DNA of 60,257 nucleotides from Lautropia mirabilis (GTDB lineage: Bacteria; Pseudomonadota; Gammaproteobacteria; Burkholderiales; Burkholderiaceae_B). Shown in pieces: positions 15,212 to 26,325 of the stretch (position 1 is its first letter; each line of letters begins with the position of its first letter). The translations under genes and the position numbers were made by a program. The notes beneath the pieces were generated by a model that saw nothing but the letters and a program-made list of their open reading frames with translations, did no database searches and was not told the DNA's origin. Where the stretch lies: NCBI GenBank assembly GCA_945876565.1, contig CAMCOS010000011.1:1-60257 (forward strand), in the 5' to 3' direction.

Positions 15212-15452
15212 TGTTTACCATCAAAACCCCCAAACGAATTGGGCGATTGTTTAGCAAGCACCTCGACTTGGGAAATCGGCGCTGAAGGCCGATGCATTAA
15301 CCGAATGATCAGGTTGGTGTAAGCGTCCCCACAAAACAACAGTTTGTTACTTTAAAACAACAAGTGTCGCGTTTCCGAGACATAAACTGACCAAATTGAG
15401 CTCGAGAGTCAGGCATTCATAGCCAGATAGCCAGAAATTTGATGCAATAGCA

Positions 15453-15476
15453 CCAACTTCCCTTAGCGGAGTTAGG
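15453..15476 (+). promoter_or_regulatory. Conserved leader stem-loop of the second porin gene
   Basis: CCAACTTCCCTTAGCGGAGT is almost identical to the element before the first porin, with one base-pair-breaking change and one loop change. A shared TTTGATG lies just upstream in both, and a shared GCTCTTGTCA and TTGGAGATT lie downstream. Confidence 0.5.
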
Positions 15477-15539
15477 GGGGCGCAAACAACAAAGCCGTTG
15501 AATGTGCTCTTGTCACTCAAAATCATTGGAGATTCTTAA

Positions 15540-16682
15540 ATGAAAAAGACTCTGCTCGCTGCCGCCCTGATCGCTGGCTACGCTGGCGCCGCTTCGGCAC
15601 AGAACTCGGTCACCCTGTACGGTGTGGTTGATATTGGCTTGAACTACCAGTCTCTCAAAGCTGGTTCAGCTACACCCCTGGCTGGCACGGATGGTACTGC
15701 TAACCAGTTTGGCTTGGCCTCTGGCGTTCAGTCTGGCTCGCGTTGGGGCTTGAAAGGTGTTGAAGACCTCGGCAACGGTTTGAAGGCTAATTTTGTATAC
15801 GAAAGCGGCGTCACCGTAACCGACGGTAGCGGTAACAACGGTTTCACCCGTCAGGCTACTCTGGGCTTGAACAGCAGCTCATGGGGTTCCGTTGACTTGG
15901 GTCGCCGTTCAGCACCTAGCACTCAACAGTTCTCAGGTATCGATCCTTTCTCGGCTGGTTTCGGTCAGGCCTCACTGACTACCGTCATTGGTACGAACTT
16001 CTACCGTTTGTCGAACATGGCGATGTACACGACGCCCAACATCAGTGGCTTCTCGGGTGCAGTTGGTTACTCGTTCAACACTGGCCTGAGCGGTACGCCT
16101 TCTGCCTCGACCGCTTCGCAATTTGGTCAGGCAAACAAGTCGCGCGCTGTCAGCTTGGGTTTGCGTTATGCCAACGGTCCTATCCTTTTGGCAGCAACGT
16201 ACGACAACATTCAAGCCAACTCGCGCAGCACGGCTACTTACACCAATCCAGGCTCCTATAAGACGTGGGCTTTGGGCGGTACCTACGACTTCAAAGTCGT
16301 GAAACTGCACGCTGCTTTTGCTCAGGCTAACGACGGCTTGCTGAACAACTTCAACCAGATCACCTCGGTTGCAAGAGGCGGTGACACCAACCAATCCAGC
16401 GCAATTACCTTCGTCCCAGGTGCGCGCACCACGTCTTGGATGGCTGGTTTGAGCGGTAAAGTTGGTACGGGTAACGCATTCTTGAGCATCCAGCAAAAGA
16501 TTCGTGGCGGTACTTTGAACGATCTGCAGACCGGCAACGAGTTTGGCGCTCAGATTGGTTATACCTACCCCTTCTCCAAGCGTACCAACGTTTATGCAAG
16601 CTACTCGTACTTGAACAACGCAGCAATGATTCAGGGTGCATCGTCCAACTCAGTTAACCTGGGTATTCGTCACCTGTTCTAA
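15540..16682 (+). CDS. General porin (Gram-negative porin family, Omp32-like), second copy
   Basis: A 380-residue paralogue of the preceding porin. The signal peptide MKKTLLAAALIAGYAGAASA precedes QNSVTLYGVVDIG, and the C-terminus is GIRHLF with terminal Phe. It shares long stretches with the first copy, for example SGSRWGLKGVEDLGNGL and FTRQATLGLNSSSWGSVDLG, with most differences in predicted surface loops. Codon choice is more uniform than in the first copy, which suggests high expression. A strong intrinsic terminator follows, so this is probably its own transcription unit. Confidence 0.95.
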   Translation: MKKTLLAAALIAGYAGAASAQNSVTLYGVVDIGLNYQSLKAGSATPLAGTDGTANQFGLASGVQSGSRWGLKGVEDLGNGLKANFVYESGVTVTDGSGNNGFTRQATLGLNSSSWGSVDLGRRSAPSTQQFSGIDPFSAGFGQASLTTVIGTNFYRLSNMAMYTTPNISGFSGAVGYSFNTGLSGTPSASTASQFGQANKSRAVSLGLRYANGPILLAATYDNIQANSRSTATYTNPGSYKTWALGGTYDFKVVKLHAAFAQANDGLLNNFNQITSVARGGDTNQSSAITFVPGARTTSWMAGLSGKVGTGNAFLSIQQKIRGGTLNDLQTGNEFGAQIGYTYPFSKRTNVYASYSYLNNAAMIQGASSNSVNLGIRHLF

Positions 16683-16720
16683 TCCTAATCGGCTTAGCCG
16701 ATTGTCTTAGACAACAAAAG

Positions 16721-16742
16721 AGCCCCTTCGGGGGCTTTTTTG
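16721..16742 (+). terminator. Intrinsic terminator after the second porin
   Basis: AGCCCC-TTCG-GGGGCT followed by TTTTTT. A UUCG-type tetraloop, short GC-rich stem and T-run make a textbook terminator. Confidence 0.9.
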
Positions 16743-16880
16743 TTGTGGGTGAATTTTTAGTTTTATTGGCATGAACTTTTCTGCATGCTGTTCTACAAGT
16801 GCGAACCTTCTCAATTTGTTGCTACCATGTTTTTTTTGTTAAGCGTTGGCTGTTTGTAGCGACGGGTTGTTGGAGTGGTT

Positions 16881-18080
16881 TTGAGAAAGGTTCTAGTGCT
16901 CTTGGTCGTTGGTTTGGCTACAAGCCGCGTGCACGCCGTTTCCGATCTGGCTTTGTATGGCGTCGTGGACACGGGCCTAAGCTACGTCATGGTTTCTAGA
17001 GATGCGATTGCCGGTCAGAATAGTGTCGCTGCTTCTGATTTGGATATGGACACTGGCGTGCAAAGTGGCTCGCGTTGGGGGTTAAAGGGTACCCATACCG
17101 TTGCGAGCGGTTGGTCCGCATCATTTGTGCTTGAGGGGGGCTTAAACTCTGCTAACGGTCAGGCTGGGCAAGGTGGGCGTGCATTTGGGCGTCAGTCAAC
17201 CCTGGGTGTGGCCAATGAGCATTTTGGGCAATTGTTGGTCGGACGTCAGTCCACCATCTCAACCAATTATTTTTCGACGATCGACCCATTTGGCGAGAGT
17301 TTTGGGCAAGCCAACATGGGTGCATCATTTGGCACCGTCAATACCGTTCGGTATGACAACTTGATTCAATACGAGACTAACCCATGGCATGGACTGACGT
17401 TCGGTGCGGGCTACTCGTTTAATACCGGCTTATCAGCGCGTTATGGCTCACCGTTGGACTCATCTCTTGTGCCTCAAACGAACTATTTCGGTACCAATGC
17501 CAATATGCGGGCATTGACCGCCGGTGCCCAATTTACAGGGGATGCACTGAATGTCGCGGTCGCTTATGACCGTGTGTTTCCCGCAGAGTTAATTCCTGAT
17601 GGCGCCGGCGGCCTCGGCGGTAACCCGGTTGGTGTATCACCGAGCGCTTGGATTGTGGGTGCGACTTATGATTTCGCAGTGGTCGAGATCGCAGCCGCGT
17701 TTGGCCGAACCTACAATGGTGCCGCAAGTGGCAACGGACCTGGAAACGGTTGGATGGTATCGGACTTGCCAACGGTCACGGACGGTGCTGGGGTCTTGTT
17801 CGATGAGGGTTTTGATAGTCAATCGGCGATGATTGGTTTTACAGTGCCCATGGGGGGGATCGGCAACGAACTTATGGTCTCTTGGCAAATGCAGCAGCCT
17901 GTGGGGCGTATAGCGGGCGAGCCATTGTTTGCGACCCAGAATATTGTCGGGGTCGCATACACCCACGGCTTATCACCCCGAGTGAACCTATATTTCTGGG
18001 GTTCATATGGTAATAACTTTCAGATGGCTAAGACAGCTAAAAGTAGCGTCATTGGGGCGGGTCTGCGTTACTTGTTTTAA
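16881..18080 (+). CDS. General porin family protein, divergent third copy
   Basis: A 399-residue outer-membrane porin-like protein. It keeps ALYGVVDTGLSYV, SGSRWGLKGTHTV, the loop region FSTIDPFGESFG and the terminal LRYLF, but differs much more from its two neighbours and has a different signal peptide (RKVLVLLVVGLATSRVHA). I prefer the TTG start at 16881, five bases after GGAG; a GTG at 16875 overlaps that site. The conserved leader stem-loop of the other porins is absent. nuoA begins 48 bases after the stop with no terminator visible between them. Confidence 0.88.
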   Translation: MRKVLVLLVVGLATSRVHAVSDLALYGVVDTGLSYVMVSRDAIAGQNSVAASDLDMDTGVQSGSRWGLKGTHTVASGWSASFVLEGGLNSANGQAGQGGRAFGRQSTLGVANEHFGQLLVGRQSTISTNYFSTIDPFGESFGQANMGASFGTVNTVRYDNLIQYETNPWHGLTFGAGYSFNTGLSARYGSPLDSSLVPQTNYFGTNANMRALTAGAQFTGDALNVAVAYDRVFPAELIPDGAGGLGGNPVGVSPSAWIVGATYDFAVVEIAAAFGRTYNGAASGNGPGNGWMVSDLPTVTDGAGVLFDEGFDSQSAMIGFTVPMGGIGNELMVSWQMQQPVGRIAGEPLFATQNIVGVAYTHGLSPRVNLYFWGSYGNNFQMAKTAKSSVIGAGLRYLF

Positions 18081-18096
18081 GACACGATGATACAAT
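18068..18096 (+). promoter_or_regulatory. Candidate promoter of the nuo operon
   Basis: TTACTT (18068-18073), 17-base spacer, TACAAT (18091-18096). It overlaps the end of the third porin gene and would give a leader of about 25 bases before nuoA. Read-through from the porin is an alternative. Confidence 0.35.
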
Positions 18097-18128
18097 CTCG
18101 TGGTTTTTACCAATGCCCGAGTGAGCCG

Positions 18129-18488
18129 ATGAACCTCGAACAATATTTTCCGGTTTTGTTATTCATCATCGTTGCCACTTTGATTGGCTTCGCATTGATT
18201 ACGGCTGGTTCGTTGATCGGCCCACGCAAGCCCGACGCAGAAAAACTCTCTCCTTACGAATGCGGTTTTGAGGCGTTTGGCGACTCCCGCATGAAATTTG
18301 ATGTTCGCTATTATTTGGTGGCGATCCTGTTCATTTTGTTTGACCTGGAAATTGCATTTCTGTTCCCCTGGGCCATTGCCAATGGCACGGTGGGGCTCGT
18401 GGGTTTCACAACCGCGATGATTTTCTTGGTCATCCTGACGGTTGGCTTTGTGTATGAATGGAAAAAGGGCGCGCTAGACTGGGAGTAA
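18129..18488 (+). CDS. nuoA: NADH-quinone oxidoreductase subunit A
   Basis: Membrane subunit of complex I. The 119-residue protein has three transmembrane segments and the conserved loop [24 protein letters not shown]-type region (YECGFEAFG is the key part), which sits near the quinone site. I place the start at 18129 ([12 protein letters not shown]) because homologues begin there; the frame opens 14 codons earlier. It is the first of fourteen nuo genes in standard order. Confidence 0.96.
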   Translation: MNLEQYFPVLLFIIVATLIGFALITAGSLIGPRKPDAEKLSPYECGFEAFGDSRMKFDVRYYLVAILFILFDLEIAFLFPWAIANGTVGLVGFTTAMIFLVILTVGFVYEWKKGALDWE

Positions 18489-18544
18489 TGCTAGCGTGTG
18501 GCTCGGCCCTTGGGCCTATGGCCCAGTAAACAATTGGTGAAACA

Positions 18545-19021
18545 ATGGCGATTGATGGCATTCTGAAAGAAGGCTTTGTCACGACCAGTGCAGATAAAGT
18601 GATCAACTGGGCAAAGACTGGTTCAATGTGGCCAATGACGTTTGGTCTGGCTTGCTGTGCGGTCGAGATGATGCACGCGGGTGCTGCGCGCTACGACCTT
18701 GATCAGTTTGGGATTGTGTTTCGGCCAAGCCCGCGTCAGTCCGATTTGATGATTGTGGCGGGTACCTTGTGCAACAAGATGGCACCTGCGTTGCGCAAGG
18801 TCTATGACCAGATGCCAGAACCCCGCTGGGTTATTTCCATGGGCTCGTGTGCCAATGGCGGTGGCTACTACCACTATTCTTACTCGGTTGTGCGCGGCTG
18901 TGACCGTATTGTGCCAGTGGATGTTTATGTGCCTGGGTGTCCGCCTACGGCTGAAGCACTGCTTTATGGCTTGTTGCAAATGCAAAACAAGATTCGTTTG
19001 ACCAACACGATCGCGCGCTAG
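18545..19021 (+). CDS. nuoB: NADH-quinone oxidoreductase subunit B
   Basis: Carries cluster N2, the last iron-sulfur centre before ubiquinone. The 158-residue protein has the paired cysteines in [10 protein letters not shown], the third cysteine in [19 protein letters not shown], and the fourth in [11 protein letters not shown]. Complete and of normal length, 56 bases after nuoA. Confidence 0.97.
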   Translation: MAIDGILKEGFVTTSADKVINWAKTGSMWPMTFGLACCAVEMMHAGAARYDLDQFGIVFRPSPRQSDLMIVAGTLCNKMAPALRKVYDQMPEPRWVISMGSCANGGGYYHYSYSVVRGCDRIVPVDVYVPGCPPTAEALLYGLLQMQNKIRLTNTIAR

Positions 19022-19107
19022 GTGTTGACACATACATTTGATACAAGATTGATTGTTGATGCGATCCCGACCGATAGACCGGAAATTTAACGAAGGCAAA
19101 TTGACTC

Positions 19108-19728
19108 ATGTCCAGACTTTCCACCCTGCAACAGAACCTGCTTGACACATTCGGTCAAGACGCTGATGTGGTGATGGCGTACGATGAACTGACGCTAACG
19201 GTGCCTGCTAATCAGTGGGTGACCATGGCAGAGCGCCTGCGCGATACGGCCAGCTTGAAATTTGAGTCTTGTATCGATTTGTGTGGCATGGACTATTTGA
19301 CTTACGGTCAAGGCAAAGAAGGGCAGCCTGAAGCGCCGGGCCCGGTGTTTCCCGGGCGTTACGCGGTGGTCTCACAGCTGATGTCATTGACCCACAACTG
19401 GCGGCTGCGTATTCGTACTTGGCTGACAGACAATGAGTTTCCGGTCCTAGAGAGCCTGGTAACCGTCTGGCCGGCAGCGAATTGGTACGAGCGCGAAGCC
19501 TTCGATCTATTTGGCATCATGTTTGAAGGTCACCCTGACCTGCGCCGCATTTTGACTGACTATGGCTTCATTGGTCATCCGTTTCGCAAGGATTTCCCGG
19601 TGTATGGCAACGTCGAAATGCGATACGACCCTGAGCAGGGGCGGGTGGTGTATCAGCCAGTCACCATTGAGCCACGCGAAATCATTCCGCGGGTGATCCG
19701 TGAAGATGGATATGGTGTGGGGCGATAA
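19108..19728 (+). CDS. nuoC: NADH-quinone oxidoreductase subunit C
   Basis: Peripheral-arm subunit of complex I. The 206-residue protein ends with the family signature [20 protein letters not shown], followed by [20 protein letters not shown]. It is separate from nuoD here (two bases between the genes), unlike the fused NuoCD of enteric bacteria. The 86-base gap after nuoB shows no gene. Confidence 0.97.
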   Translation: MSRLSTLQQNLLDTFGQDADVVMAYDELTLTVPANQWVTMAERLRDTASLKFESCIDLCGMDYLTYGQGKEGQPEAPGPVFPGRYAVVSQLMSLTHNWRLRIRTWLTDNEFPVLESLVTVWPAANWYEREAFDLFGIMFEGHPDLRRILTDYGFIGHPFRKDFPVYGNVEMRYDPEQGRVVYQPVTIEPREIIPRVIREDGYGVGR

Positions 19729-19730
19729 TC

Positions 19731-20987
19731 ATGGCTGAAATCAAAAACTACACGCTTAACTTCGGTCCTCAGCACCCAGCTGCACACGGTGTGCTGCGCT
19801 TGGTGCTTGAGCTCGACGGCGAAGTGATTCAGCGGGCTGATCCGCACATTGGCCTATTGCACCGGGCCACTGAAAAGCTAGCAGAGAACCGCACGTTCTT
19901 GCAGGCGTTGCCCTACATGGATCGACTCGATTATGTGTCGATGATGTGCAATGAACATGCCTATGTCATGGCCATTGAAAAGTTGATGGGTGTGACGCCA
20001 CCGTTGCGTGCCCAGTACATTCGGGTGATGTTTGATGAAATCACCCGTATCTTGAACCACTTGATGTCATTGGGTTCGCATGCCTTGGACGTCGGCGCCA
20101 TGGCGGTGTTTTTGTATGCCTTCCGTGAACGTGAAGACTTGATGGACTGTTACGAAGCGGTCTCAGGCGCCCGCATGCACGCAGCCTACTATCGCCCGGG
20201 CGGTGTTTACCGTGATTTGCCAGACACCATGCCGCGGTTTGTGACGCCAGCGAAGTTCCGTACTGAGAAAGACATCCAGGCGTTTAATGAGGCACGTTCA
20301 GGTTCGTTACTGGATTTCATCGAAGACTTCACCAACCGTTTCCCTGCCTGTGTGGACGAATACGAGACGCTACTGACCGATAACCGTATTTGGAAGCAGC
20401 GTTTGGTGGGCATTGGTGTGGTTGAGCCAGAGCGTGCCAAAGCGCTCGGGTTCACGGGTCCCATGCTACGTGGTTCGGGTGTGGCTTGGGATTTGCGCAA
20501 GATGCAGCCTTATGAGGTCTACGACCGCATGGCCTTTGATGTTCCCGTGGGTGTCAATGGCGACTCGTACGATCGCTATTTGGTTCGGGTGGCCGAGATG
20601 CGTGAGAGTAATCGCATCATTGCCCAGTGTGTACAGTGGTTGCGCAACAACCCGGGCCCGGTGATGCTGGACAACCACAAGGTCACGCCGCCGCATCGCA
20701 CCGACATGAAAACCAGCATGGAAGAGTTGATTCACCACTTCAAGCTCTTTACCGAAGGTTTTCATGTGCCAGAGGGCGAGGTCTACAGTGCGGTTGAGCA
20801 TCCCAAAGGCGAATTCGGTATCTACCTGGTTTCTGATGGTGCCAACAAGCCTTATCGCCTAAAGATTCGCGCCCCTGGATTTGCGCATTTGCAGTCCTTG
20901 GATGAAATGACACGGGGCCACATGTTGGCTGATGCGGTGACGGTGATCGGCACCCAAGATATTGTGTTTGGTGAAATCGACCGATAA
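19731..20987 (+). CDS. nuoD: NADH-quinone oxidoreductase subunit D
   Basis: The 49-kDa-type subunit that forms the quinone cavity with NuoB. The 418-residue protein has [14 protein letters not shown] near the N-terminus with the quinone-head His, [14 protein letters not shown], and the C-terminal end [11 protein letters not shown]. Length and motifs are normal. It starts two bases after the nuoC stop. Confidence 0.97.
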   Translation: MAEIKNYTLNFGPQHPAAHGVLRLVLELDGEVIQRADPHIGLLHRATEKLAENRTFLQALPYMDRLDYVSMMCNEHAYVMAIEKLMGVTPPLRAQYIRVMFDEITRILNHLMSLGSHALDVGAMAVFLYAFREREDLMDCYEAVSGARMHAAYYRPGGVYRDLPDTMPRFVTPAKFRTEKDIQAFNEARSGSLLDFIEDFTNRFPACVDEYETLLTDNRIWKQRLVGIGVVEPERAKALGFTGPMLRGSGVAWDLRKMQPYEVYDRMAFDVPVGVNGDSYDRYLVRVAEMRESNRIIAQCVQWLRNNPGPVMLDNHKVTPPHRTDMKTSMEELIHHFKLFTEGFHVPEGEVYSAVEHPKGEFGIYLVSDGANKPYRLKIRAPGFAHLQSLDEMTRGHMLADAVTVIGTQDIVFGEIDR

Positions 20988-21018
20988 GTGGTTGTGCCAA
21001 AAATTGGATAGATTGACT

Positions 21019-21510
21019 ATGTTGCTTACAGAACAGGCGTACAAAAAGATTGATCGGGAGCTTGAAAAGTATCCCGAAGACCAAAAGCAGTCGGCCATTA
21101 TTGCTGCTTTGGCCATTGCGCAAGATGAGCAAGGCTGGGTCTCGCCTGAAGTCATTGAAGACGTGGCCAAATACTTGGGCCAGCCACCGATCTTGGTGCA
21201 AGAAAACGCCACCTTCTACAACATGTTCGATGTCAAGCCAGTGGGAAGGTTCAAGATCACGGTTTGCACCAACTTGCCCTGTGCGTTGCGCGATGGCGAA
21301 CAGACCATGAGTTACATCAAGCAAAAGCTCGGCATTGAGATTGGCCAGACCACCACAGATGGGCAGTTCAGCCTGGTTGAGGGTGAGTGCATGGGAGCTT
21401 GTGGTGATTCGCCAGTGCTGTTGGTCAATAACCAGCACATGTGCGTTCGCATGACACCGGAAAAGATTGATGCAATGCTGGCTGATTTGTCAGCGGTCAA
21501 GGAGGCATGA
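21019..21510 (+). CDS. nuoE: NADH-quinone oxidoreductase subunit E
   Basis: Thioredoxin-like [2Fe-2S] subunit (cluster N1a). The cysteines are visible in [10 protein letters not shown] and [12 protein letters not shown]. Start taken at 21019 ([19 protein letters not shown], 163 residues), which leaves a 31-base gap to nuoD; a longer frame would begin inside nuoD and has no family match. Its stop overlaps the nuoF start (ATGA). Confidence 0.96.
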   Translation: MLLTEQAYKKIDRELEKYPEDQKQSAIIAALAIAQDEQGWVSPEVIEDVAKYLGQPPILVQENATFYNMFDVKPVGRFKITVCTNLPCALRDGEQTMSYIKQKLGIEIGQTTTDGQFSLVEGECMGACGDSPVLLVNNQHMCVRMTPEKIDAMLADLSAVKEA

Positions 21511-22874
21511 ACGTGAGTATCTCGGCTGTTCTAGAGAAGTATTCACATGGTCTGGACCCGGCACCCGGGGACGACTTCGGCAATTCCATGGCTTTGCATG
21601 GTCGTCACATTGCGCCGCAGATCATGGCTGATTTGGACGGCAAGAACTGGCGTCTGGCCGATTACGTTAAGCGCGGTGGTTATGAAGCCTTGAAAAAAGT
21701 GCTGACCATGAAGCCCGAGGACGTGATTGCTGAGATCAAGGCCTCTGGTTTGCGCGGCCGTGGCGGGGCGGGCTTCCCGACGGGGTTGAAGTGGAGCTTC
21801 ATGCCCAGGGCATTTCCGGGTCAAAAGTACATCGTTTGCAATTCCGATGAGGGTGAGCCAGGTACATTCAAGGATCGTGACATTCTGCGTTTGAATCCGC
21901 ACATCGTCATTGAAGGTATGGCCATTGGTGCTTACTGCATGGGTGTGTCGGCTGCCTATAACTACATCCATGGCGAGATCTATGAGGTTTATGACCGGTT
22001 TGAACAAGCGCTTGAAGAAGCGCGTGCCGCTGGCTTTCTCGGTGACAAGATTCTCGGTTCGGATTTCAGTTTTCAGTTGCACGCTTTCCATGGCTATGGT
22101 GCCTATATCTGCGGTGAAGAGACGGCACTGCTGAACTCACTGGAAGGCAAGAAGGGCCAGCCGCGATTCAAGCCACCGTTTCCGGCAAGTTTTGGCTTGT
22201 ATGGCAAGCCTACCACCGTCAATAACACAGAGACGTTTGCGGCCGTGCCCTGGATTATTCGCCACGGTGGCCAGGCCTTCCTGGAAGTTGGCATACCGAA
22301 TAACGGCGGCACCAAGCTTTTTTCTGTATCGGGTGATGTAGAGAAGCCTGGCAATTACGAAGTGCCCTTGGGCACGCCGTTCTTCAAGCTGTTGGAGTTG
22401 GCCGGGGGCATGCGCGGTGGTCGCAAGATCAAGGCAGTCATTCCTGGTGGCTCAAGTGCGCCCGTGATTCCCGGTGACATCATGATGGACACCACCATGG
22501 ACTACGATGCGATCGCCAAGGCGGGTTCCATGCTGGGATCTGGCGCCGTGATTGTCATGGATGAAACGCGTTGCATGGTGAAGTCGCTGCTGCGTTTGTC
22601 CTATTTTTACTACGAAGAAAGCTGTGGTCAATGCACGCCTTGCCGTGAGGGTACGGGCTGGTTGTATCGCATGGTTAACCGCATTGAGCATGGCAAAGGG
22701 CGCCCAGAAGATCTGGACCTATTGGACTCGGTGGCCGGCAACATCATGGGTCGCACCATTTGTGCGCTCGGCGATGCGGCTGCCATGCCTGTTCGTGGGT
22801 TCTTGAAGCACTATCGTGACGAATTCGCCTATCACATCGAGAACAAGCGATGTGTCGTAGCACCTTACCTTTGA
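21507..22874 (+). CDS. nuoF: NADH-quinone oxidoreductase subunit F
   Basis: NADH-oxidising flavoprotein subunit. The 455-residue protein shows the NADH/FMN-binding [19 protein letters not shown]-type glycine loop (about 78-95), [15 protein letters not shown], and the cluster N3 motif [11 protein letters not shown] with a later Cys in [12 protein letters not shown]. It starts within the nuoE stop. Confidence 0.97.
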   Translation: MNVSISAVLEKYSHGLDPAPGDDFGNSMALHGRHIAPQIMADLDGKNWRLADYVKRGGYEALKKVLTMKPEDVIAEIKASGLRGRGGAGFPTGLKWSFMPRAFPGQKYIVCNSDEGEPGTFKDRDILRLNPHIVIEGMAIGAYCMGVSAAYNYIHGEIYEVYDRFEQALEEARAAGFLGDKILGSDFSFQLHAFHGYGAYICGEETALLNSLEGKKGQPRFKPPFPASFGLYGKPTTVNNTETFAAVPWIIRHGGQAFLEVGIPNNGGTKLFSVSGDVEKPGNYEVPLGTPFFKLLELAGGMRGGRKIKAVIPGGSSAPVIPGDIMMDTTMDYDAIAKAGSMLGSGAVIVMDETRCMVKSLLRLSYFYYEESCGQCTPCREGTGWLYRMVNRIEHGKGRPEDLDLLDSVAGNIMGRTICALGDAAAMPVRGFLKHYRDEFAYHIENKRCVVAPYL

Positions 22875-22886
22875 TTTGGATTGACC

Positions 22887-25223
22887 ATGGTTGAACTAAC
22901 CATCGATGGCAAAAATGTAGAAGTGCCGGAAGGCAGCATGGTGATGCATGCTGCGCACAAGCTCGGCATCTATGTGCCGCATTTTTGTTATCACAAGAAA
23001 CTTTCAATTGCGGCTAACTGCCGCATGTGTTTAGTCGAGGTCGAGAAGGCACCCAAAGCCGTGCCAGCTTGTGCCACGCCCGCGACCAGCGGCATGATCG
23101 TCCACACTTGTTCGGAAAAAGCCGTTGCTGCACAAAAAGCCGTGATGGAGTTTTTGCTGATCAACCACCCACTTGACTGTCCGATCTGTGACCAAGGTGG
23201 TGAGTGCCAGTTGCAAGACCTCGCAGTCGGTTACGGTGGTTCGGCCTCGCGCTACGAAGAAGAAAAGCGCGTGGTGTTTCACAAGGACTTGGGTCCGTTG
23301 GTGTCGGCCCAAGAGATGTCGCGTTGTATTCATTGCACCCGCTGCGTGCGCTTTGGCGAGGAGATTGCCGGCGTCATGGAGCTTGGCATGCTAAACCGTG
23401 GCGAGCACTCTGAGATCACCACCTTTGTTGGCCGCTCGATTGACTCCGAGTTGTCGGGCAATATGATTGACATCTGCCCGGTTGGTGCTTTGACTTCCAA
23501 GCCATTCCGTTACTCCGCCAGAACCTGGGAGCTTGCCCGTCGCAAGTCGGTGTCACCCCATGACAGTCTCGGCGCAAACCTGATTGTTCAGGTCAAGCGT
23601 GACGAAGTCATGCGCATTGTGCCCTTTGAGAACGATGCGATCAATGAGTGCTGGATCAGTGACCGGGACCGCTTTGCCTATGAAGGATTGCACCAAGACC
23701 GCTTGGCCTGCCCGATGATTAAAGGTGATGATGGCCAGTGGCGTGAGGCAAGCTGGGCAGATGCCTTGCAAGCAGTGGCCCAAGGTCTCTCGAATGTGCG
23801 CCAGTCCATGGGTGCGTCGCAAATCGGGTTTGTTGGCTCCGAGCAATGTACGCTTGAAGAGTTATCGCTGCTGGCGCGTTTGGCGCAAGGCGTAGGCTCT
23901 CCGAACATCGATGCCCGTGCGCGCTTGACCGATCCGAACTGGGATCAGGCGCTTGAAGGTGTGCCATCCCTAGGCATGCCAATCGCCGCTTTGGACGAAC
24001 TCGATCGCGTGCTCGTGGTGGGTTCCTTCATGCGTGCCGATCACCCTCTCATGACTCAGCGTTTGCGCCAGGCTGCCAAGCGTGGCACGCAAATCAGCAG
24101 CATCGACTTGGCCGCAGACGATCCGCTGCTGCCTTTGCATGCGCGCATGACGGTGTCACCCGCGCGCTTGGATGATGCTTTGGCGCAAGTGGCGGTGGCG
24201 TTGGCCAGCGTTAAGGGTGTTGAAGTGCCGTCAGCGTTTTCTGGGGTGGCAGCTTCTGAGCAGGCAACCCGTATCGGCCAAAGTTTGGCCAGCGGCCAAA
24301 ACGTGGCTGTGCTGATCGGCAATGCAGCCGTGCATGCGGGCAATGCGGCACAACTGGCGGCTAATGCTGGTTGGATAGCAAAGCAGCTCGGTGCAAAGCT
24401 CGGGTTTTTGACTGCTGGTGCAAACACCGTGGGTGTTTATTTGGTCAAGGCAACACCAGCGCAAGGTGGCAAGACAGTCAGCCAAATGTTGGCTGACCCG
24501 AGCGCGGCACTCGCGGCCTATGTCGTGGTTAATCTTGAGCCTCAGTTTGATACGTCACTGGGCCAGGTCGCTGTTGATACGCTGAAGGCTTCGAAGTTTG
24601 CTGTCGCACTCACGCCTTACAAATCGGCCGCGCAAGACTGGGCCCGTGTGATGTTGCCGATTGGCCCTTATAGCGAGACGTCTGGCACCTTTGTTAATGC
24701 AGAGGGTACGCCACAGAGCTTTAAGGCGACCGTGCCATCGCACCAGCAAAGTCGTCCGGGCTGGAAGGTTCTACGTGTTATGGGCAATCTGTTGAACCTG
24801 CCGGAGTTTGATGAGGAGTCCTCCGAAGCTGTGCGTGATGCGGTGTTAACAGGCGGCATTGCATCCAAACTGAGCAATGGCATCAAGATGCCAGTCGGTC
24901 TGTCGGTTGCCAAGGTCGATGGCCTAGAGCGTGTGGCCGATGTGGCGATTTACCGGTCAGACGCCATAGTACGCCGCGCGCATGCCTTGCAGCTGACCAA
25001 AGCGTCTGAATTGCCTGCGGCGCGTGTGCACCCGGATACTTTGGCTAAGCTGGGCATTGCTGATTCGGACGATGCGAAGCTGCGCTCTGCCACGGCAGAG
25101 GTGGTGATGACTGCTCGAGCGGACGCCACCGTGCCCATGGATTGTGTACGACTGCCAGTTGGTTTTGAGTCTTGCGCCGCTCTGGGCTCCGTGCTGTCCA
25201 CCTTGCAAATGGAGCGTGCCTGA
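22887..25223 (+). CDS. nuoG: NADH-quinone oxidoreductase subunit G
   Basis: Large electron-transfer subunit. From the N-terminus it has a plant-ferredoxin-like [2Fe-2S] site ([15 protein letters not shown]), a His-Cys3 4Fe-4S site ([18 protein letters not shown]), a ferredoxin-type site ([11 protein letters not shown]), then a molybdopterin-oxidoreductase-like domain without cofactor. The start is ATG 22887 (MVELTIDG, 778 residues); a TTG at 22881 also opens the frame. Its stop overlaps the nuoH start (TGATG). Confidence 0.96.
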   Translation: MVELTIDGKNVEVPEGSMVMHAAHKLGIYVPHFCYHKKLSIAANCRMCLVEVEKAPKAVPACATPATSGMIVHTCSEKAVAAQKAVMEFLLINHPLDCPICDQGGECQLQDLAVGYGGSASRYEEEKRVVFHKDLGPLVSAQEMSRCIHCTRCVRFGEEIAGVMELGMLNRGEHSEITTFVGRSIDSELSGNMIDICPVGALTSKPFRYSARTWELARRKSVSPHDSLGANLIVQVKRDEVMRIVPFENDAINECWISDRDRFAYEGLHQDRLACPMIKGDDGQWREASWADALQAVAQGLSNVRQSMGASQIGFVGSEQCTLEELSLLARLAQGVGSPNIDARARLTDPNWDQALEGVPSLGMPIAALDELDRVLVVGSFMRADHPLMTQRLRQAAKRGTQISSIDLAADDPLLPLHARMTVSPARLDDALAQVAVALASVKGVEVPSAFSGVAASEQATRIGQSLASGQNVAVLIGNAAVHAGNAAQLAANAGWIAKQLGAKLGFLTAGANTVGVYLVKATPAQGGKTVSQMLADPSAALAAYVVVNLEPQFDTSLGQVAVDTLKASKFAVALTPYKSAAQDWARVMLPIGPYSETSGTFVNAEGTPQSFKATVPSHQQSRPGWKVLRVMGNLLNLPEFDEESSEAVRDAVLTGGIASKLSNGIKMPVGLSVAKVDGLERVADVAIYRSDAIVRRAHALQLTKASELPAARVHPDTLAKLGIADSDDAKLRSATAEVVMTARADATVPMDCVRLPVGFESCAALGSVLSTLQMERA

Positions 25224-26296
25224 TGGAATGGCTCAATGCAATTAACCAGTTTGGAACTGGCTTGATTGGCCCCACGGCGTGGCTTGTTGTTTGGACCCTG
25301 GTCAAGATCGTTGCAATTGCTTTGCCCATCATTTTGTGTGTGGCCCAGTTAACGTATTGGGAGCGCAAGATGATTGGCTTCATGCACGTGCGGCTTGGCC
25401 CCAACCGGGTGGGTTGGCGTGGCCACTTGCAGCCGTATGCCGATGTTTTGAAGCTCTTGACCAAGGAAGTAATTGTTCCGAGCCAGGCCAACAAGATCCT
25501 TTTTATTCTGGCGCCGGTGGTTGTGTTGATGCCGGCGTTGGCTGCCTGGGCGGTGGTGCCATTTGGACCGGAAGTGGTTCTGGCTGATGTCAACGCGGGA
25601 CTGCTCTACATCATGGCGATCACCTCGATCGGCGTCTACGGTGTGATCGTGGCGGGCTGGGCTTCAAACTCCAAGTACGCGTTTCTGGCAGCCATGCGCG
25701 CCTCAGCGCAAATGATTTCTTACGAATTGGCAATTAGCTTTGTGCTGCTCACGGTATTGCTGGTCTCTGGCAGCTTGAACATGTCTGAAATTGTGAACGT
25801 GCAGAACCGTGGCTATTTTGCCGACATGGGCCTGACTTTCTTGTCATGGAACTGGCTGCCACTGTTGCCGCTGTTTGTGATTTATGTGATTTCGGCAGTG
25901 GCAGAGACCAACCGCCATCCGTTTGACGTGGTGGAGGGTGAGTCGGAAATTGTGGCTGGTCACATGGTTGAGTACTCAGGCATGGCGTTCGCGCTGTTTT
26001 TCCTGGGCGAATACGCCAACATGATTTTGTTGTCATGTCTGGCTTCGATCATGTTCCTCGGTGGCTGGGCGCCGCCGCTGGACATTGCGATTTTGCACTG
26101 GATTCCGGGTTGGCTGTGGCTAGGCATTAAGACATTCTGCGTGGTGTCGCTCTTCATTTGGTTCAGAGCGTCATTCCCCCGCTACCGCTATGACCAAATC
26201 ATGCGTCTGGGCTGGAAGATTTTTATCCCCTTCACCGGTGTATGGCTGGTGATCGTGGCGATCTGGATGCAGACGCCGTTCAATATCTGGAACTGA
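25223..26296 (+). CDS. nuoH: NADH-quinone oxidoreductase subunit H
   Basis: Membrane subunit at the junction of the two arms, lining the quinone entry channel. 357 residues with about eight transmembrane segments. Conserved loops include [38 protein letters not shown] and [20 protein letters not shown]. The start [10 protein letters not shown] uses the A of the nuoG stop codon, so translation is coupled. Confidence 0.97.
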   Translation: MEWLNAINQFGTGLIGPTAWLVVWTLVKIVAIALPIILCVAQLTYWERKMIGFMHVRLGPNRVGWRGHLQPYADVLKLLTKEVIVPSQANKILFILAPVVVLMPALAAWAVVPFGPEVVLADVNAGLLYIMAITSIGVYGVIVAGWASNSKYAFLAAMRASAQMISYELAISFVLLTVLLVSGSLNMSEIVNVQNRGYFADMGLTFLSWNWLPLLPLFVIYVISAVAETNRHPFDVVEGESEIVAGHMVEYSGMAFALFFLGEYANMILLSCLASIMFLGGWAPPLDIAILHWIPGWLWLGIKTFCVVSLFIWFRASFPRYRYDQIMRLGWKIFIPFTGVWLVIVAIWMQTPFNIWN

Positions 26297-26325
26297 GCGC
26301 GGACCAAGGGCAAAAGAGGCGAGCA

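Noticed and set aside
15972-16496. Antisense frame of 174 residues within the second porin
   Set aside because: A mirror of the porin gene's biased codon use; no family similarity and no start signals.
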